This document shows positions 9,766 to 21,890 of a DNA stretch of 64,000 bases, one piece after another. Below the pieces are notes generated by a model. The model was not told where the DNA came from. It saw nothing but the letters and a program-made list of their open reading frames with translations, and did no database searches. The stretch comes from Mytilus galloprovincialis (lineage: Eukaryota > Mollusca > Bivalvia > Mytilida > Mytilidae): assembly GCF_965363235.1 (NCBI RefSeq), contig NC_134845.1:30010524-30074523 (forward strand), written 5' to 3'. Numbering within the stretch: position 1 is the first letter of the stretch; each line of letters starts with the position of its first letter. The position numbers and the translations under genes are program-made.

Positions 9766-12594
9766 CTTAAATTGCACAAAGTATTTATTGTTTTGAGTCC
9801 TGGTCATAATTTCATTTGGTATTAACTTAGCTTTTATAGTTATTGAGATAAGAACTATAAACTGTAAACATATCAACTTAAAATCGATTTTTCAAAGACA
9901 ATTCCAAAACAGATTTCAAGATTTTCTGAAATTTTTAAAGTAGATAGATCCTTAAGTTTAAAAAAAAGCCAAAATCTGCCACATCAGTTACAATCCATTA
10001 TTTCAGCAGGGAAAATAACTATAATTAAGAGGCAGTTTTAGAGAATGTCAAAACATTGTCAAAATTGATTAAATAAAATTGCGAATGAAAAAAAATGATT
10101 CGTCAAAGAGACAACAACGACCAAAGAACAGACACTTTACATTCTAGGATAAAATCTAAATACTTTTTGGAAATGTTATCAGGAAGTTAGAATGGGCGAT
10201 TACCAGTTTTATCTTGCTTCGAAAAAACCAATAACCGCCACAAAAGATAAAATTCAACATATCAGTGGCTATAACTCAAAAAAAGGAAGCAGATTTCTCA
10301 ACAAATTACATAGTAGATATCACGTGTTGTATTTATTATATTTACCTTGTTAGGTTTTGTCTTAATTTCCGTTGTTTTCGTGATATTCTATCTAAACGGC
10401 AGTTTGTTAAATGTTAAGTCACGGTGGTCATTTTTTAACAACCTGAAAATGACAAACTTCATAGTAAATATTAATAAATGAAACAAAGTCCGGTTCAATC
10501 AATAAAGCAGTTTCAGAGGATAAGATTTTTAAAGAAAAGGTTTACGGACGACCGTAAAGGTCACTAGGTCTTGAAAAAATTGGTAAATTTTATACGGCAA
10601 ACAATGTCAAAACAATTTTTATTTTCAAAATAATGTTCAAATAAATTGAAATGTTTTATATAAATTCTGATTAAACACAATAATTTATTACTGTTGAAAT
10701 TAGATATTTAATCGAAAAACACAAGTTTACAATCAAAATGCATCCTGCTGATTTGTTTGCGTTCATTTTCTATGGTAGATGATCGTCATTATCAAGTCCA
10801 TATATCGAAGTAAAAAATATTTAGAAGAATGAAGATTGGAGAACAAACTAATGAAATGTAGCAAAAAGTGCAGAACCAAACGGAACACATTTAGAAACAT
10901 TACAAATACTAAGAATAGAACAAAAAATTAAATTAGGCAAAATTTGTGAAACTGATATACTTATATTCATTCTACGCCACGTCATATGTAACAAAGAAAC
11001 ACAAAAAGCTTATAAACAAAGCGTGTCTGCAAAAAAAGGCATAAAGACCATGCATATCAGCAAACATGAACAAAAATACAGAAATGATCAGAGAACAATA
11101 ATACAAGACCAAGTCGCAGGGAGTATTACTGTATGAAGACCTAGTCGAAGAGGTGTATTTACTTTATTGAAAATCTACAATAGCACACTCACCAAAATGC
11201 CTTATGTTCTTTATCATACCGAGGGCTAATAGGTCACATCAATAAGGCAAACAATATTGAAAAAAAAAAACTAAAAACCGATATGATAATAACAAAACTA
11301 TGAAAAGAAGGTCAATGAAAATAGGCCAAAACACGGATGTCGAATTTGAATAGCTTTCGAAGTTGATATTAGTAATTTTCAACAAATTAAGTAGATATTG
11401 AATGCTGCGGGTGTCTATAGAGTTAACAATATGTTTTCTTAACTTTAATGCATGAAATACAAGAAATACCTTCTACATTTTGACGATTCAAACACAACCA
11501 CTTGACATGAAGAAAACTCTGAAGAATTCCAACGATATTTCTTTTTTGTGACAATCAGTCTAGCATGCGCAGTTCCTTGTTGTTTGTCTTTGATTTGAGT
11601 GACTTTTAATTTGGAAAAGACGGATATCGGTGGTTTATGTTGTCATTTGCAATGAGCGCTATTGATGACGATATTCTTTGTATTATCTTATAGTATACGC
11701 CAAAACATAGAACCTAGGGAGATTTTTTAAACAACACTCTAGATTATCATTGTCAATTAATAAATCGTTTACGCCTATTTTTTCAGTTAGATCCAAGAAA
11801 CTTATAAAACACTTATTCTACGTATTATGAAACAACAAGACTATGTAGTACTGACCACAAGAGGTTAATTATCTTAATCTTCTCACACACTAGCTGCTAG
11901 ACATGACACATGACTCATTCCACAAATCTAATGCAAGGACAAAATATCATCTGCAGTACTTAAACAAATTAAGCATCCAATACCAATATCGAAATAATAA
12001 ACAGGTACTGGAACTGAAATGGCTCGGTCTCGATACCCAAAATCATTCCAACTTCTACCACTAGATCAATTTTCGGGTAAAACATATGTATTTTGGAGAA
12101 TCTTTTGTTGATTTAATATGTGTGTTAAAGGAGCTTCTGTGTACAACAAAATGTAATACTAAATTTTTAAGGCCTATATATAGATAAGGATATTATAAAA
12201 GTAAACCAGTATAGGTCAAAGTATGGTCTTTTTATTTTTGTTTTATCAAGACCGTGATAACTGACTCTTGTCGATTGAAACAAGATAATAAAAATATATG
12301 GCAATTATGTGTGTTAAAAAAATTGGATTTTAATTACCAACTCTCTCTAGTGTCATCCGATAATTAGCTGGTTTACAAACACAATAGGTTGTTTCATATA
12401 TTCTCAAAAAGCTGTCGGATAGCTGAGATTTCTGGTATAATCGCTGGTTGGAGTTGTTTCCATACAGTTAGTCAGATTCTAATCTATGATTTGATATTCT
12501 AATAATTCATTCCTTTGTTAGAGTTTTCTTATCTTTAATGTGAATAAAAGGATAATAAATGTCAATGAGACAACATAAAGAAATTTATCATGTT
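9766..12594. other. Long AT-rich stretch, no gene recognised
   Basis: I find no supported coding sequence. Small traces of repeats are visible: GTCAAAGAGACAACAACGAC near 10104 resembles the end of repeat B on the minus strand, and AGTTTCAGAGGATAAGATTT near 10509 resembles part of the Helitron-like repeat at 30.5 kb. Confidence 0.5.
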
Positions 12595-13211
12595 GAACTT
12601 ACTTTAAATAAAGCTAATACTAACAATCACCACTGCCCTTTCCTTGATCTTGATATCTAAATCATTAACGGAAAGCTTAATACTAAAATTTATGATAAAA
12701 GAGATGATTTTTCATTTCCTATCGTTAATTATTCATTTTAGATGGTGACGTTCCCTTGTCACCATCTTACGGTGTTTGTATATCTCAACTTGTACGATTC
12801 GCTCGTGTATGTAACAATGTTTTAGATTTTAACGAGAGAAATTTATGTATAACTGAAAAATTATTTCACCAGGGTTTTCGATATCACAAACTAGTCAAAA
12901 CATTTACTAAATTTTATCATCGGTATAAGGACATCATCATTCGTAAATATAGCTCAACGTGCAGACTTCTTATAGGTTCAGGTATTTCACATCCATTTTT
13001 TTATGGAAATATTCTTTATAAACCACAAAAATGTCAGTATTCACCTCAGAAGCTAACAAAACCTTTAAACAGACTTATTAAGAAGGGATATCATTACGAT
13101 ACTGTTGTCAGGTCATATAAGATTGCAAGACTGTTGTTATTTGTGTATTATTGTCATTTTGTTTATTTCCTTTGGGTTCATCTTCTGACATCAGACTGGG
13201 ACTTCTCTTGA
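12595..13211 (+). pseudogene. Reverse transcriptase fragment, probably Penelope-like
   Basis: C-terminal part of a retroelement reverse transcriptase. The first part (12595-12740) reads through CPFLDLDI and YDKRDDFSFPIVNYSF with stops. A longer frame from 12756 contains SYGVCISQLVRFARVCNN and the following helical thumb-like region, and ends with a stop at 13211. At least one frameshift and two stops separate the pieces, so it is not functional. Related fragments occur at 29060, 33219 and 46857. The order of the tyrosine-lysine-rich strand, the asparagine-phenylalanine-proline segment and the YGV.ISQL.R motif resembles Penelope-like reverse transcriptases. The family assignment is an inference. 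Confidence 0.7.
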
Positions 13212-13580
13212 ACTGAATTTTAATGTGCGTATTGTTATGCGTTTACTTTTCTACATTGGCTAGAGGTATAGGGGGAGGGTTGAGATCTCATAATCATGTT
13301 TAACCCTGCCGCATGTTTGCGCCTATCCCAAGTCAGGAGCCTCTGACCTCTGTTAATCTTGTAATAGTTTTAATTTTAGTTTCTTGGAGTTTAGTTTGGC
13401 GTTCATTATCACTGAACTAGTATATATATTTCTTTGGGGGCCAGCTGAAGGACGCCTCCGGGTGCGGGAATTTCACGCTGCATTGAAGACCTGTTGGTGT
13501 CCTTCTGTTGTCATTTGTTCTATAGTCGGGTTGTTGTCTCTTTGACACATTCCCCATTTCCATTCTCAATTTTATTTCAA
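13212..13580 (+). repeat. Repeat B, probable 3' UTR of the RT element
   Basis: Follows the reverse transcriptase fragment directly. It carries TATCCCAAGTCAGGAGCCTC and the CGCCTCCGGGTGCGGGAA segment, and ends at the TTTGACACATTCCCCATTTC segment. Copies without coding sequence lie at 2640-2925 and 15290-15530, as expected for 5'-truncated retroelement copies. Confidence 0.65.
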
Positions 13581-13589
13581 CAATGCAAA

Positions 13590-13800
13590 AAGTAAAATCA
13601 CAAAAATACTGAACTCCAAGGAAAATTCAAAAAGGAAAGTCCCCAATCAAATGGCAAAATCAAAAGTTCAAACACATCAAACGAATGGATAACAACTGTC
13701 ATATTCCTGACTTGGTACAGGCATTTTCTAATGTAGAAAATAGTGGATTGAACTTGGTTTTACAGCTAGCTAAAGCTCTCACTTGTATGATAGTCGCATC
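13590..13800 (-). repeat. Dispersed repeat C, minus strand
   Basis: Reverse complement of sequence at 49190-49350: TTCCTGACTTGGTACAGGCA here corresponds to TGCCTGTACCGAGTCAGGAA there, and AAAGTCCCCAATCA to TGATTAGGGACTTT. Confidence 0.7.
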
Positions 13801-13809
13801 AAATTCCAT

Positions 13810-13895
13810 TATAAAAGAGAGACGAAAGATACCAAAGGGACAGTCAAACTCACAAATCTAGAACAAACTGACAACACCATGGCTAAAAATTCCAT
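13810..13895 (-). repeat. Repeat E, minus strand
   Basis: GATACCAAAGGGACAGTCAA is the reverse complement of the repeat E segment at 2.4 kb. The copy is short and truncated. Confidence 0.65.
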
Positions 13896-14489
13896 TATAT
13901 TGTCACCGATGCGTGAAAAAAAACAAACAGACATTATAGGTAAAAATGTAAAAAATAGGGGTACAGCAGTCAACATTGTGTTATCATCTTAATCACTATA
14001 AAAACAACAAATGTAACGAAGAAGCACAAAAAGGCATACATCAAATTTAACATCCTCATTTTGCTTATATTATACGATTTTATTTATCTATGTAAAATGC
14101 ACCCATAAAGGATGGAGAGTTTTAAGTACTTTAAAAGAATCTAGATATATAAGTTGTCAATAAACAGTATTCAAAAAATTACATGTTAATTATGCAATAT
14201 GTTAAGCTTTAAATGGACAAAATCTATGGAGGTTGTAAATAAATTCACATCTATTATGGACTGTTTTCTGTAGCGACTGTTATGTGGCTTCTTTACATAT
14301 CTTCTTGTTGTAGCAATCATATTGAAACCCTTTTCAAATTATGTTGCTGTCTTTCTTTCATTTGCTATTGTTAGTGTTCATGATGTTGGTAGCTTTACAA
14401 TGACATTAACACTTGATTCATTTTGTGCGTCTAAAATGCTTTTCTGGATTACATTTCATTAGGACTGCTCACACCTAAACACATATTTA
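13896..14489. other. No feature recognised
   Basis: AT-rich sequence without supported gene or repeat. Confidence 0.4.
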
Positions 14490-14653
14490 TAAATTAACTG
14501 TTTGCAAAATTTAGATTTTTTTGAAATACTAAGGATTTTCTACCTCAGGCATAGATAACCTTAGCTGTATTTGGCAAAACTTTTAGGAATTTTGGTCCTC
14601 AATGCTCTTCAACTTCGTACTTTATTTGGCCTTTTTAACTTTTTTGGATTCGA

Positions 14654-14697
14654 GCATCACTGATGAGTCTTTTGAAGACGAAACGCGCGTCTGGCGT
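14654..14697 (+). ncRNA. Hammerhead ribozyme, type I, intact core
   Basis: CTGATGA, stem II GTCTT-TTG-AAGAC (five pairs), GAAA, ACGCGCGT stem III and GTC cleavage site are all present. Stem I (GCATCA/TGGCGT) has one mismatch, so cleavage may be slower. Confidence 0.8.
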
Positions 14698-14997
14698 ATA
14701 TATACAATTTAGTCCTGGTATCTATGATGAGTTTACCACTGCTGGTGGAGATTTATTTCCTCAAGGGTATCACAAGCCCAGTAGTCAGCACTGTTTGTGC
14801 TGACATGAATTATCATTGATATTGTTATATTTATAAATTAACTGTTTGCAAAATTTTGAATTTTTTGAAATACTAAGGCTTTTCTACCTCAGGCATAGAT
14901 TGCCTTAGCTGTATTTGGCAAAATATTTAGGAATTTTGGTCCTCAATGCTCTTCAACTTCGTACTTTATTTGGCCTTTTTAACTTTTTTGGATTCGA

Positions 14998-15041
14998 GCG
15001 TCACTGGTGAGTCTTTTGAAGACGAAACCCGCGTCTGGCGT
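14998..15041 (+). ncRNA. Hammerhead motif, probably inactive
   Basis: The core reads CTGGTGA (A-to-G in an invariant position) and stem III is changed to ACCCGCGT. Stem I is intact. It is the downstream partner of the motif at 14654. Confidence 0.75.
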
Positions 15042-15289
15042 ATATATAAAATTTAGTCCTGGTATCTATGATGAGTTTATTGAAAGCTAGCCAATTATTA
15101 ACATCATCAACGTTAGCAGCTGCATAAATAAAACAAAAGGGACCTAAAGAAGGGAGTTTGCTAGTGATACTAACATTGATAGCAGACTTCTCGTAAGGAC
15201 TTTTGTAAAAAGCGAAAATGTGCTGAATTATACTTAAAGTTGCATTGAGATAAAAAAAAATAATAGAGTGATGAAGTTGACATAAATGA

Positions 15290-15530
15290 TACCACAGATA
15301 AAATGGGGAATGTGTCAAAGAGACAATCCGACCAAAGAAGAGACAACAGAACTTCAAAACATATAAATGAAATAAATTCAGAGGCTCCTGACTTGGAATA
15401 GGCGCAAAAAACGGCGGGTTAAACATTTTTTATGACATCTCAGACCCCCCCCCCCCTTTCCTAAAAAATACCTCTAAGTCAATGTAGAATAAAGGAACAC
15501 ATGGTATAACGCACAGTAAAATTCAGTTTG
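15290..15530 (-). repeat. Repeat B-like fragment, minus strand
   Basis: GGGGAATGTGTCAAAGAGAC and AGAGGCTCCTGACTTGGAAT are reverse complements of repeat B landmarks, but the middle differs from the 13.3-kb copy. A run of C occurs near 15446-15459. Confidence 0.6.
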
Positions 15531-15659
15531 AAAGAAGTCCGAGTTCGATGACAGATCTAAGTTGGTAACAAAAGAAACTTAGCAAAATGACAACGATACA
15601 TAAATTAACAAAGAACTACCAGTAGTAACTGACATGCCAGTTCCAGACCTCAATGAAAC

Positions 15660-16285
15660 CGATTTAAAGTTTAGTCTTAGTTGCATGATTTAAAGTTTAG
15701 TCTTAGTCTTAGTTTCATGATTTTTTTATTAGTTGTTAGTGGCTTTGAACTAGCTGTCAGATAACTGCGAGTACTCTCAGATCTGTTCATTGTGTCTTTT
15801 TGTGTCGGGATGTATAAATACCGGGCCACGTCCACTTGTATTTGTGTCCATCTGATGAGTTAAGCCTTTTTCAACTGATTTGTATAGTTCGTTCTTATGT
15901 TGTACTGTTATACCACTGTCCCAGGTTAGGGGGAGGGTTGGGATCCCGCTAACATGTTTAACCCCGCCACATTATTTATGTATGTGCCTGTCCCAAGTCA
16001 GGAGCCTGTAATTCAGTGGTTGTCGTTTGTTTATGTGTTACATATTTGTTTTTCGTTCATTTTTTTTTTTTTTTTTTTTACATAAGTAAGGCCGTTAGTT
16101 TTCTCGTTTGAATTGTTTTACATTGTCTTATCGTGGCCTTTTATAGCTCACTATGCGGTATGGGCTTTGCTCATTGTTGAAGGCCGTACGGTGACATATA
16201 GTTGTTAATGTCTGTGTCATTTTGGTCTTTTGTGGATAGTTGTCTCATCGGCAATCATACCACATCTTCTTTGTTATATTAAAGA
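15660..16285 (+). repeat. Dispersed repeat A copy 2, uninterrupted
   Basis: The full-length form of the family: start near TTTAGTCTTAGTTGCATGAT, middle GGTTAGGGGGAGGGTTGGGA, end CATACCACATCTTCTTTG. It provides the empty site for the MITE at 9167-9633. A T tract of about 20 lies near 16061-16079. Confidence 0.85.
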
Positions 16286-17344
16286 TGATTTCTTCATCAT
16301 ATGCCTTCCGTTAGGGATTAAGTATCATGCATTTATAAAATATATGAGAAGAACATAACCCATATCATGTCAACAACTGGCTTTAGAAGAAATGTGTTTA
16401 TTTCCGATGCAAATACCTTATGGTTGAATCTATAAAAATACCAAAATATCCAATCCCATACCTTGATTTGAAGCTAAAAGTACTAAAGGATACAAATAAC
16501 AAAAATATTTTTAAACAAGAGATAAGTTCCATTTTTCTATAGTCGTATTAGTTTTGCAATAAAAGTAAGCACATCTCAGTTGGAACAATTCTCCATAGTT
16601 TTTGTTTCTGGTGATGTTTTCTTTGATTAAAGGTTGTATCTTATAATTTTACTACTGAGGCAATCACATGCAGTTATAAATCTTATGTTTATGACATCTC
16701 TTAGTATTCTTTTAGGATGCCATCATGATAAGTTTGACCATTTAAGATGAAATTTATCGTATTCACAAAAATGTCCTGTGTGCTCAAACCTGAATGCGAT
16801 TCATGTTGCTCAGTTTGTAGTTTTAATGTTGTGTAAAGTGTTCTGTTGGGTTTTTTTCTTTTTTTACCATGGTTTTGTCAGTTTATTTTCGATTTATCAG
16901 TTTAAATATCACTTTGGTATCTTTTTACTCTCTTTTTTTAGACAAGAATTAATTCATAATCTTATTTAAGTATACAGTATTATCACCAAATATTGCATCC
17001 TTGCAGATATGAATGGTAACTTTGGAAAGTTGGATTTGTGATGCTAAATCTATCGTTTTGTGTCTTTGTGATATTTTTCTTATGTGAATTGTATCCGTCC
17101 TTCTTTGACGTATGAATTTCATCGTTGAAAAACATTTAATTGAAACATATAATTGAATGCTTGTTATTCAAGTAGAAAAACAAGAATGTGTTTATAAGTA
17201 CACAGTTTCCCCATCCAAACTATCAGTTTCTATGTTCAGTGGACTGTGAAAATGTGGTAAAATGTCTAATTTGGCATTAAAATTAAGAAAGATCATATCA
17301 TAGGAAATAGGTGTACCAGGTTTCAAGTTGATTGGACTTCAACT
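16286..17344. other. AT-rich stretch with a diverged repeat E copy
   Basis: At 16770-16940 the sequence resembles repeat E (TACCATGGTTTTGTCAGTTT, TCACTTTGGTATCTTTTTAC). Nothing else is recognised. Confidence 0.45.
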
Positions 17345-17470
17345 TCATCAAAACCTACCTCGACCAAAAACTTTAAGCTGAAGCGGGACAGACGTACGAA
17401 CGGACGGACGGACGAACAAACGAACGAACGAATGGACAAACGGACACACAGACCAGACAAAATAATGCCA
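17345..17470. repeat. ACGG/ACGA minisatellite within a dispersed repeat
   Basis: Units GGACGGACGGACGAAC and CGAACGAACGAATGGAC at about 17397-17447 sit inside sequence such as GAAGCGGGACAGACG and CCAATAAATTTGGCATAAAA, which I recall as a mussel repeat. Confidence 0.65.
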
Positions 17471-17519
17471 ATAAATTTGGCATAAAAACTTAGTCCGGTT
17501 TTATTACGTACTTTCCGAT

Positions 17520-17990
17520 AATACTTATATATAAAGTATAAGATGTGGTATGAGTGCCAATGAGACAATTCTACACAAGATACCAAATGACACAGATTTT
17601 ATCCACTATAGGTCACCGTATGGCCTTCATCAATGAGCATGATCAGCTATAAAAGGCCCGAAATTAAAAAAAATGAAAACCAGTTTAAACAAGAGAACTA
17701 ATGATCTAATTAATGTACAATGCAAATGAACGAAAAACAAATGTGTAACCTAACAACAAACAATAACCACTGAATTACATGCTCCTTACTTGGGAAAGGC
17801 TCATACGTACAGAATATGGTAGGGACAAACATGTTAGCGTCGGTGTAACAGTACAGCACAAGAACGAAATATAAAAATCAGTTGGAAAAGGCTTAACTCA
17901 TCAGATGGTTACAAAAAGAAATACATCTAACATAAACACAGAGTGGACGTGGCTGGGTATTTGTTTGTCCCAACAACTATGGTATACATT
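17520..17990 (-). repeat. Dispersed repeat A copy 3, minus strand
   Basis: Reverse-complement copy from AGATGTGGTATGAGTGCCAA to GTGGACGTGGCTGGGTA. Its left part (from GTACAGCACAAGAACGAAAT at 17851) has been incorporated into the tandem triplication. Confidence 0.8.
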
Positions 17991-19144
17991 TGTTTCAGCA
18001 CTTTGCTTTCTTAAAGCCATAAAAGAAACAAAAGTCTGCATAAAGTATTTATATTTTTCTTTGTGAAAGAAGGATCATATGACTTATAAATAGTCAAGTT
18101 TTAACAGATTGACAAATTCCATTCTAGAATCTATTCCCAGGCGTTTTGAACATCACTTTAACAAGTCGTCAACTAATCAGGCTAAATTATTAATGTTTTG
18201 ACTCATGAAATTACATTTTTTTTTTATCTTTCTGTTATGCATTTAGGTTAGTTTTTTTATCATCTTTTTATAAACAAGATTGTATCTCAACTTTAACGTG
18301 GTCCTGAACAACACAAGTATTTTATTAGAAAACTTTGACACTATTACTCAACCTTTTGTATGCATTGGGATCATCTTTATTTTAAACAGATTGATGTCTT
18401 CATCTTTTTAAATCAGAAATTTAATTACAATGATATAGTAGTATTGCTTGATTATTTGTTACTAAATGATCTTTTTGTCACAGTGTCACCTTTTAAACTA
18501 AAATAAAAGATAAGCCATTGATATGTTTTTCCAAATAAATAATACAACTCAAGTTTGAACCTTGATTCTGGTTTTCCATTGTAAATTTTTCATCAAGTGG
18601 TTTCAAAATAAACAAGGAAGAAATTGATATCACTGAAGCTATATATGTAACATGTGTAGTCCATTGAAACAGAAAACAGCAAGTATAAAACTTAACTATC
18701 ATCTTTTTTGGAATTTTTAAATAGAATTATAACTGACTGTTTGTAGTCATCCATGATTTTACTGTATTTGTATGTATCATGTTTTATTCTAATGATTCAA
18801 ATGTATATCACCTTTTTATCTTGTATTTCCCTCTTCTTTTTTTTGCTGCTAAAGTTGCAAGATTGGAAAGTTCATGTTACCTATAAAGACATTACTGATT
18901 ATTATTGTTATAATGACCGTCGGTCTTGCTCATTTTTATGAGTTTATGCAATTCCTAAGTAATTTTTGTATGTTACCATGATTTGTCGGTTTTTAACATA
19001 TTAATTATTTTAAAAATAAAAACACGTATGTATAAATAGAATCATTTTTATTACAGCGTAGAAATTACCATTTCTTAACGCGCTCATGTTATCAATTGAC
19101 TGGGTCAGATCCCAGGCATAGATTACCTTAGTCGTATTTGGCAC
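17851..19144 (+). repeat. Tandem unit 1 of 3 (TLR-upstream block D2)
   Basis: Unit of about 1294 bp: repeat A fragment, then the TLR-upstream block (about 18180-18960), then a short hammerhead-repeat fragment (CCCAGGCATAGATTACCTTA). Where D1 has TATAAAG this block has GTAAAT, and the donor is GCAAGT at 18679 rather than GTAAGT. It is more diverged from units 2 and 3 than those are from each other. Confidence 0.9.
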
Positions 19145-20424
19145 TGTACAGCACAAGAACGAAATATAAAAATCAGTTGAAAAAGGCTTAACTCATCAGA
19201 TGGTTACAAAAAGAAATACATCTAACAAAAACACAGAGTTGACGTGACTGGGTACTTGTTTGTCCCAACAACTATGGTATACATTTGTTTCAGCACTTTG
19301 TTTTTTTAAAGCCATAAAAGAAACAAAAATCTGCATAAATATTTTAATTTTTCTTTGTGAAAGAAGAATCATATGACTTTTAAATAGTCAAGTTTTAAGA
19401 CTTGTCAACAGATTGACAAATTCCATTCTAGAATCTATTCCCAGGCGTTTTGAACATCACTTTAACAAGTCTTCAACTAATCAGGCTAAATTATTAATGT
19501 TTTTGACTCATGAAATTACATTTTTTTATCTTTCTGTTATGCACTCAGGTTGGTTTTTTTATTATCTTTTTATAAACAAGATTGTATCTTAACTTTAACG
19601 TTGTCCTGAACGACACAAGTATTTTATTAAAGAACTTTGACACTATTACTCAACCTTTTGTATGCATTGGGATCATCTTTATTTTAAACTGATTGATGTC
19701 TTCATCTTTTTTAATCAGAAATTTAAGTACAATGATATAGTAGTATTGCTTGATTATTTGTAAATAAATGATCTTTTTGTCACAGTGTCACCTTTTAAAC
19801 TAAAATAAAAGATAAGCCATTGATATGTTTTTCCAAATAAATAATACAACTCAAGTTTGAACCTTGATTCTGGTTTTCCATTGTAAATTTTTCATCAAGT
19901 GGTTTCAAAATAAACAAGGAAGAAATTGTTATCACTGAAGCTATATATGTAACATGTGTAGTCCATTGAAACAGGAAACAGCAAGTATAAAACTTAAGTA
20001 TCATCTTTTTGGAATTTTAACTGACTGTTTGTAGTTATCCATGATTTTACTGTATTTGTATGTTTTTTCTAATGATTCAAATGTATATCACCTTTTTGTC
20101 TTGTATTTCCCTCTTCTTTCTTGCCGTTAAAGTTGCAAGATTGGAAAGTTCATGTTACCGATAAAGACATTACTGATTATTATTGTTATAATGACCGTTG
20201 ATCTTGCTCTCATTTTTATGAGTTTATGCAATTCCTAAGTAATTTTTGTATGTTACCGTGATTTGTCTCTTTTTAACATATTAATTATTTTAAAAATAAA
20301 AACACGTATGTATAAATAGAATCATTTTTATTACAGCGTGGAAATTACCATTTCTAAACGCGCTCATGTTATCAATTGACTGGGTCAGATCCCAGGCATA
20401 GATTACCTTTGTCGTATTTGGCAC
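19145..20424 (+). repeat. Tandem unit 2 of 3 (TLR-upstream block D3)
   Basis: About 1280 bp, nearly identical to unit 3. GC donor at 19981. Compared with units 1 and 3 it lacks about 10 bp after the TGGAATTTTAACTGACTG segment. A 69-codon minus-strand frame occurs in all three units but overlaps the conserved non-coding block, and I do not accept it as a gene. Confidence 0.9.
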
Positions 20425-21730
20425 TGTACAGTACAAGAACGAAATATAAAAATCAGTTGAAAAAGGCTTAACTCATCAGATGGTTACAAAAAGAAATACA
20501 TCTAACAAAAACACAGAGTTGACGTGGCTGGGTACTTGTTTGTCCCAACAACTATGGTATACATTTGTTTCAGCACTTTGTTCTTTTAAAGCCATAAAAG
20601 AAACAAAAATCTGCATAAATATTTTAATTTTTCTTTGTGAAAGAAGGATCATATGACTTTTAAATAGTCAAGTTTTAAGACTTGTCAACAGATTGACAAA
20701 TTCCATTCTAGAATCTATTCCCAGGCGTTTTGAACATCACTTTAACAAGTCTTCAACTAATCAGGCTAAATTATTAATGTTTTTGACTCATGAAATTACA
20801 TTTTTTTATCTTTCTGTTATGCACTCAGGTTGGTTTTTTTATCATCTTTTTATAAACAAGATTGTATCTTAACTTTAACGTTGTCCTGAACGACACAAGT
20901 ATTTTATTAAAGAACTTTGACACTATTACTCAACCTTTTGTATGCATTGGGATCATCTTTATTTTAAACTGATTGATGTCTTCATCTTTTTTAATCAGAA
21001 ATTTAAGTACAATGATATAGTAGTATTGCTTGATTATTTGTAAATAAATGATCTTTTTTTCACAGTGTCACCTTTTAAACTAAAATAAAAGATAAGCCAT
21101 TGATATGTTTTTCCAAATAAATAATACAACTCAAGTTTGAACCTTGATTCTGGTTTTCCATTGTAAATTTTTCATCAAGTGGTTTCAAAATAAACAAGGA
21201 AGAAATTGTTATCACTGAAGCTATATATGTAGCATGTGTAGTCCATTGAAACAGAAAACAGCAAGTATAAAACTTAACTATCATCTTTTTTGGAATTTTT
21301 AAATAGAATTATAACTGACTGTTTGTAGTCATCCATGATTTTACTGTATTTGTATGTATCATGTTTTATTCTAATGATTCAAATGTATATCACCTTTTTA
21401 TCTTGTATTTCCGTCTTCTTTTTTTTGCTGTTAAAGTTGCAAGATTGGAATGTTCATGTTACCGATAAAGACATTACTGATTATTGTTATAATGACCGTC
21501 GGTCTTGCTCTCATTTTTATGAGTTTATGCAATTCCTAAGTAATTTTTGTATGTTACCATGATTTGTCTCTTTTTAACAAGAAACATTAATTATTTTAAA
21601 AATAAAAACACGTATGTATAAATAGAATCATGTTTATTACAGCGTAGACATTACCATTTCTAAACGCGTTCATGTTATCAATTGACTGGGTCAGATCCCA
21701 GGCATAGATTACCTTAGTCGTATTTGGCAC
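20425..21730 (+). repeat. Tandem unit 3 of 3 (TLR-upstream block D4)
   Basis: About 1306 bp. GC donor at 21261. This unit continues into a complete hammerhead-repeat 3' part at 21700-21890, whereas units 1 and 2 jump from the same point (GTCGTATTTGGCAC) to the repeat A fragment of the next unit. That junction marks the duplication breakpoint. Confidence 0.9.
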
Positions 21731-21890
21731 AACTTTTTTGAACTTTGAATGCTTAATGCTCTTCAACTTTGTACTTGTTTGGCTTTATAAATATTTTTAC
21801 TAGTATATAAACGTCACTGATGATTCTTATGTAGACGAAACGCGCGTCTGGCGTACTAAATTATAATCCTGGTACCTTTGATAACTATAA
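21700..21890 (+). mobile_element. Hammerhead repeat, single copy
   Basis: Runs from CAGGCATAGATTACCTTAGT to TGGTACCTTTGATAACTA. The duplicated fragments in units 1 and 2 are copies of its left part. Confidence 0.8.
21811..21854 (+). ncRNA. Hammerhead motif with altered stem II
   Basis: CTGATGA and GAAA are intact and stem III and the GTC site are consensus. The first stem II pair is broken (TTC opposite GAC) and stem I begins ACGTCA instead of GCGTCA. Residual activity is possible. Confidence 0.75.

Larger units (their letters stand above)
14490..15080 (+). mobile_element. Hammerhead repeat dimer, subfamily 2
   Basis: Two tandem monomers about 344 bp apart (AAGGATTTTCTACC at 14531, AAGGCTTTTCTACC at 14875), each with a hammerhead motif. 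The subfamily differs from the 31-kb and 45-kb arrays by CTACCTCAGGCATAGAT, GGAATTTTGGTCCTCAATG and a five-pair stem II. The monomer includes a conserved hairpin-rich segment (GGGTATCACAAGCCCAGTAG then TCAGCACTGTTTGTGCTGA). Confidence 0.85.

Noticed and set aside
15001..15426. 141-codon minus-strand frame
   Set aside because: It spans parts of two different repeats (hammerhead repeat and repeat B) and shows no domain.
18493..21284. Three copies of a 69-codon minus-strand frame
   Set aside because: They are conserved only because the 1.3-kb unit is triplicated; the homologous blocks at 3.2 and 32.5 kb do not keep the frame open.
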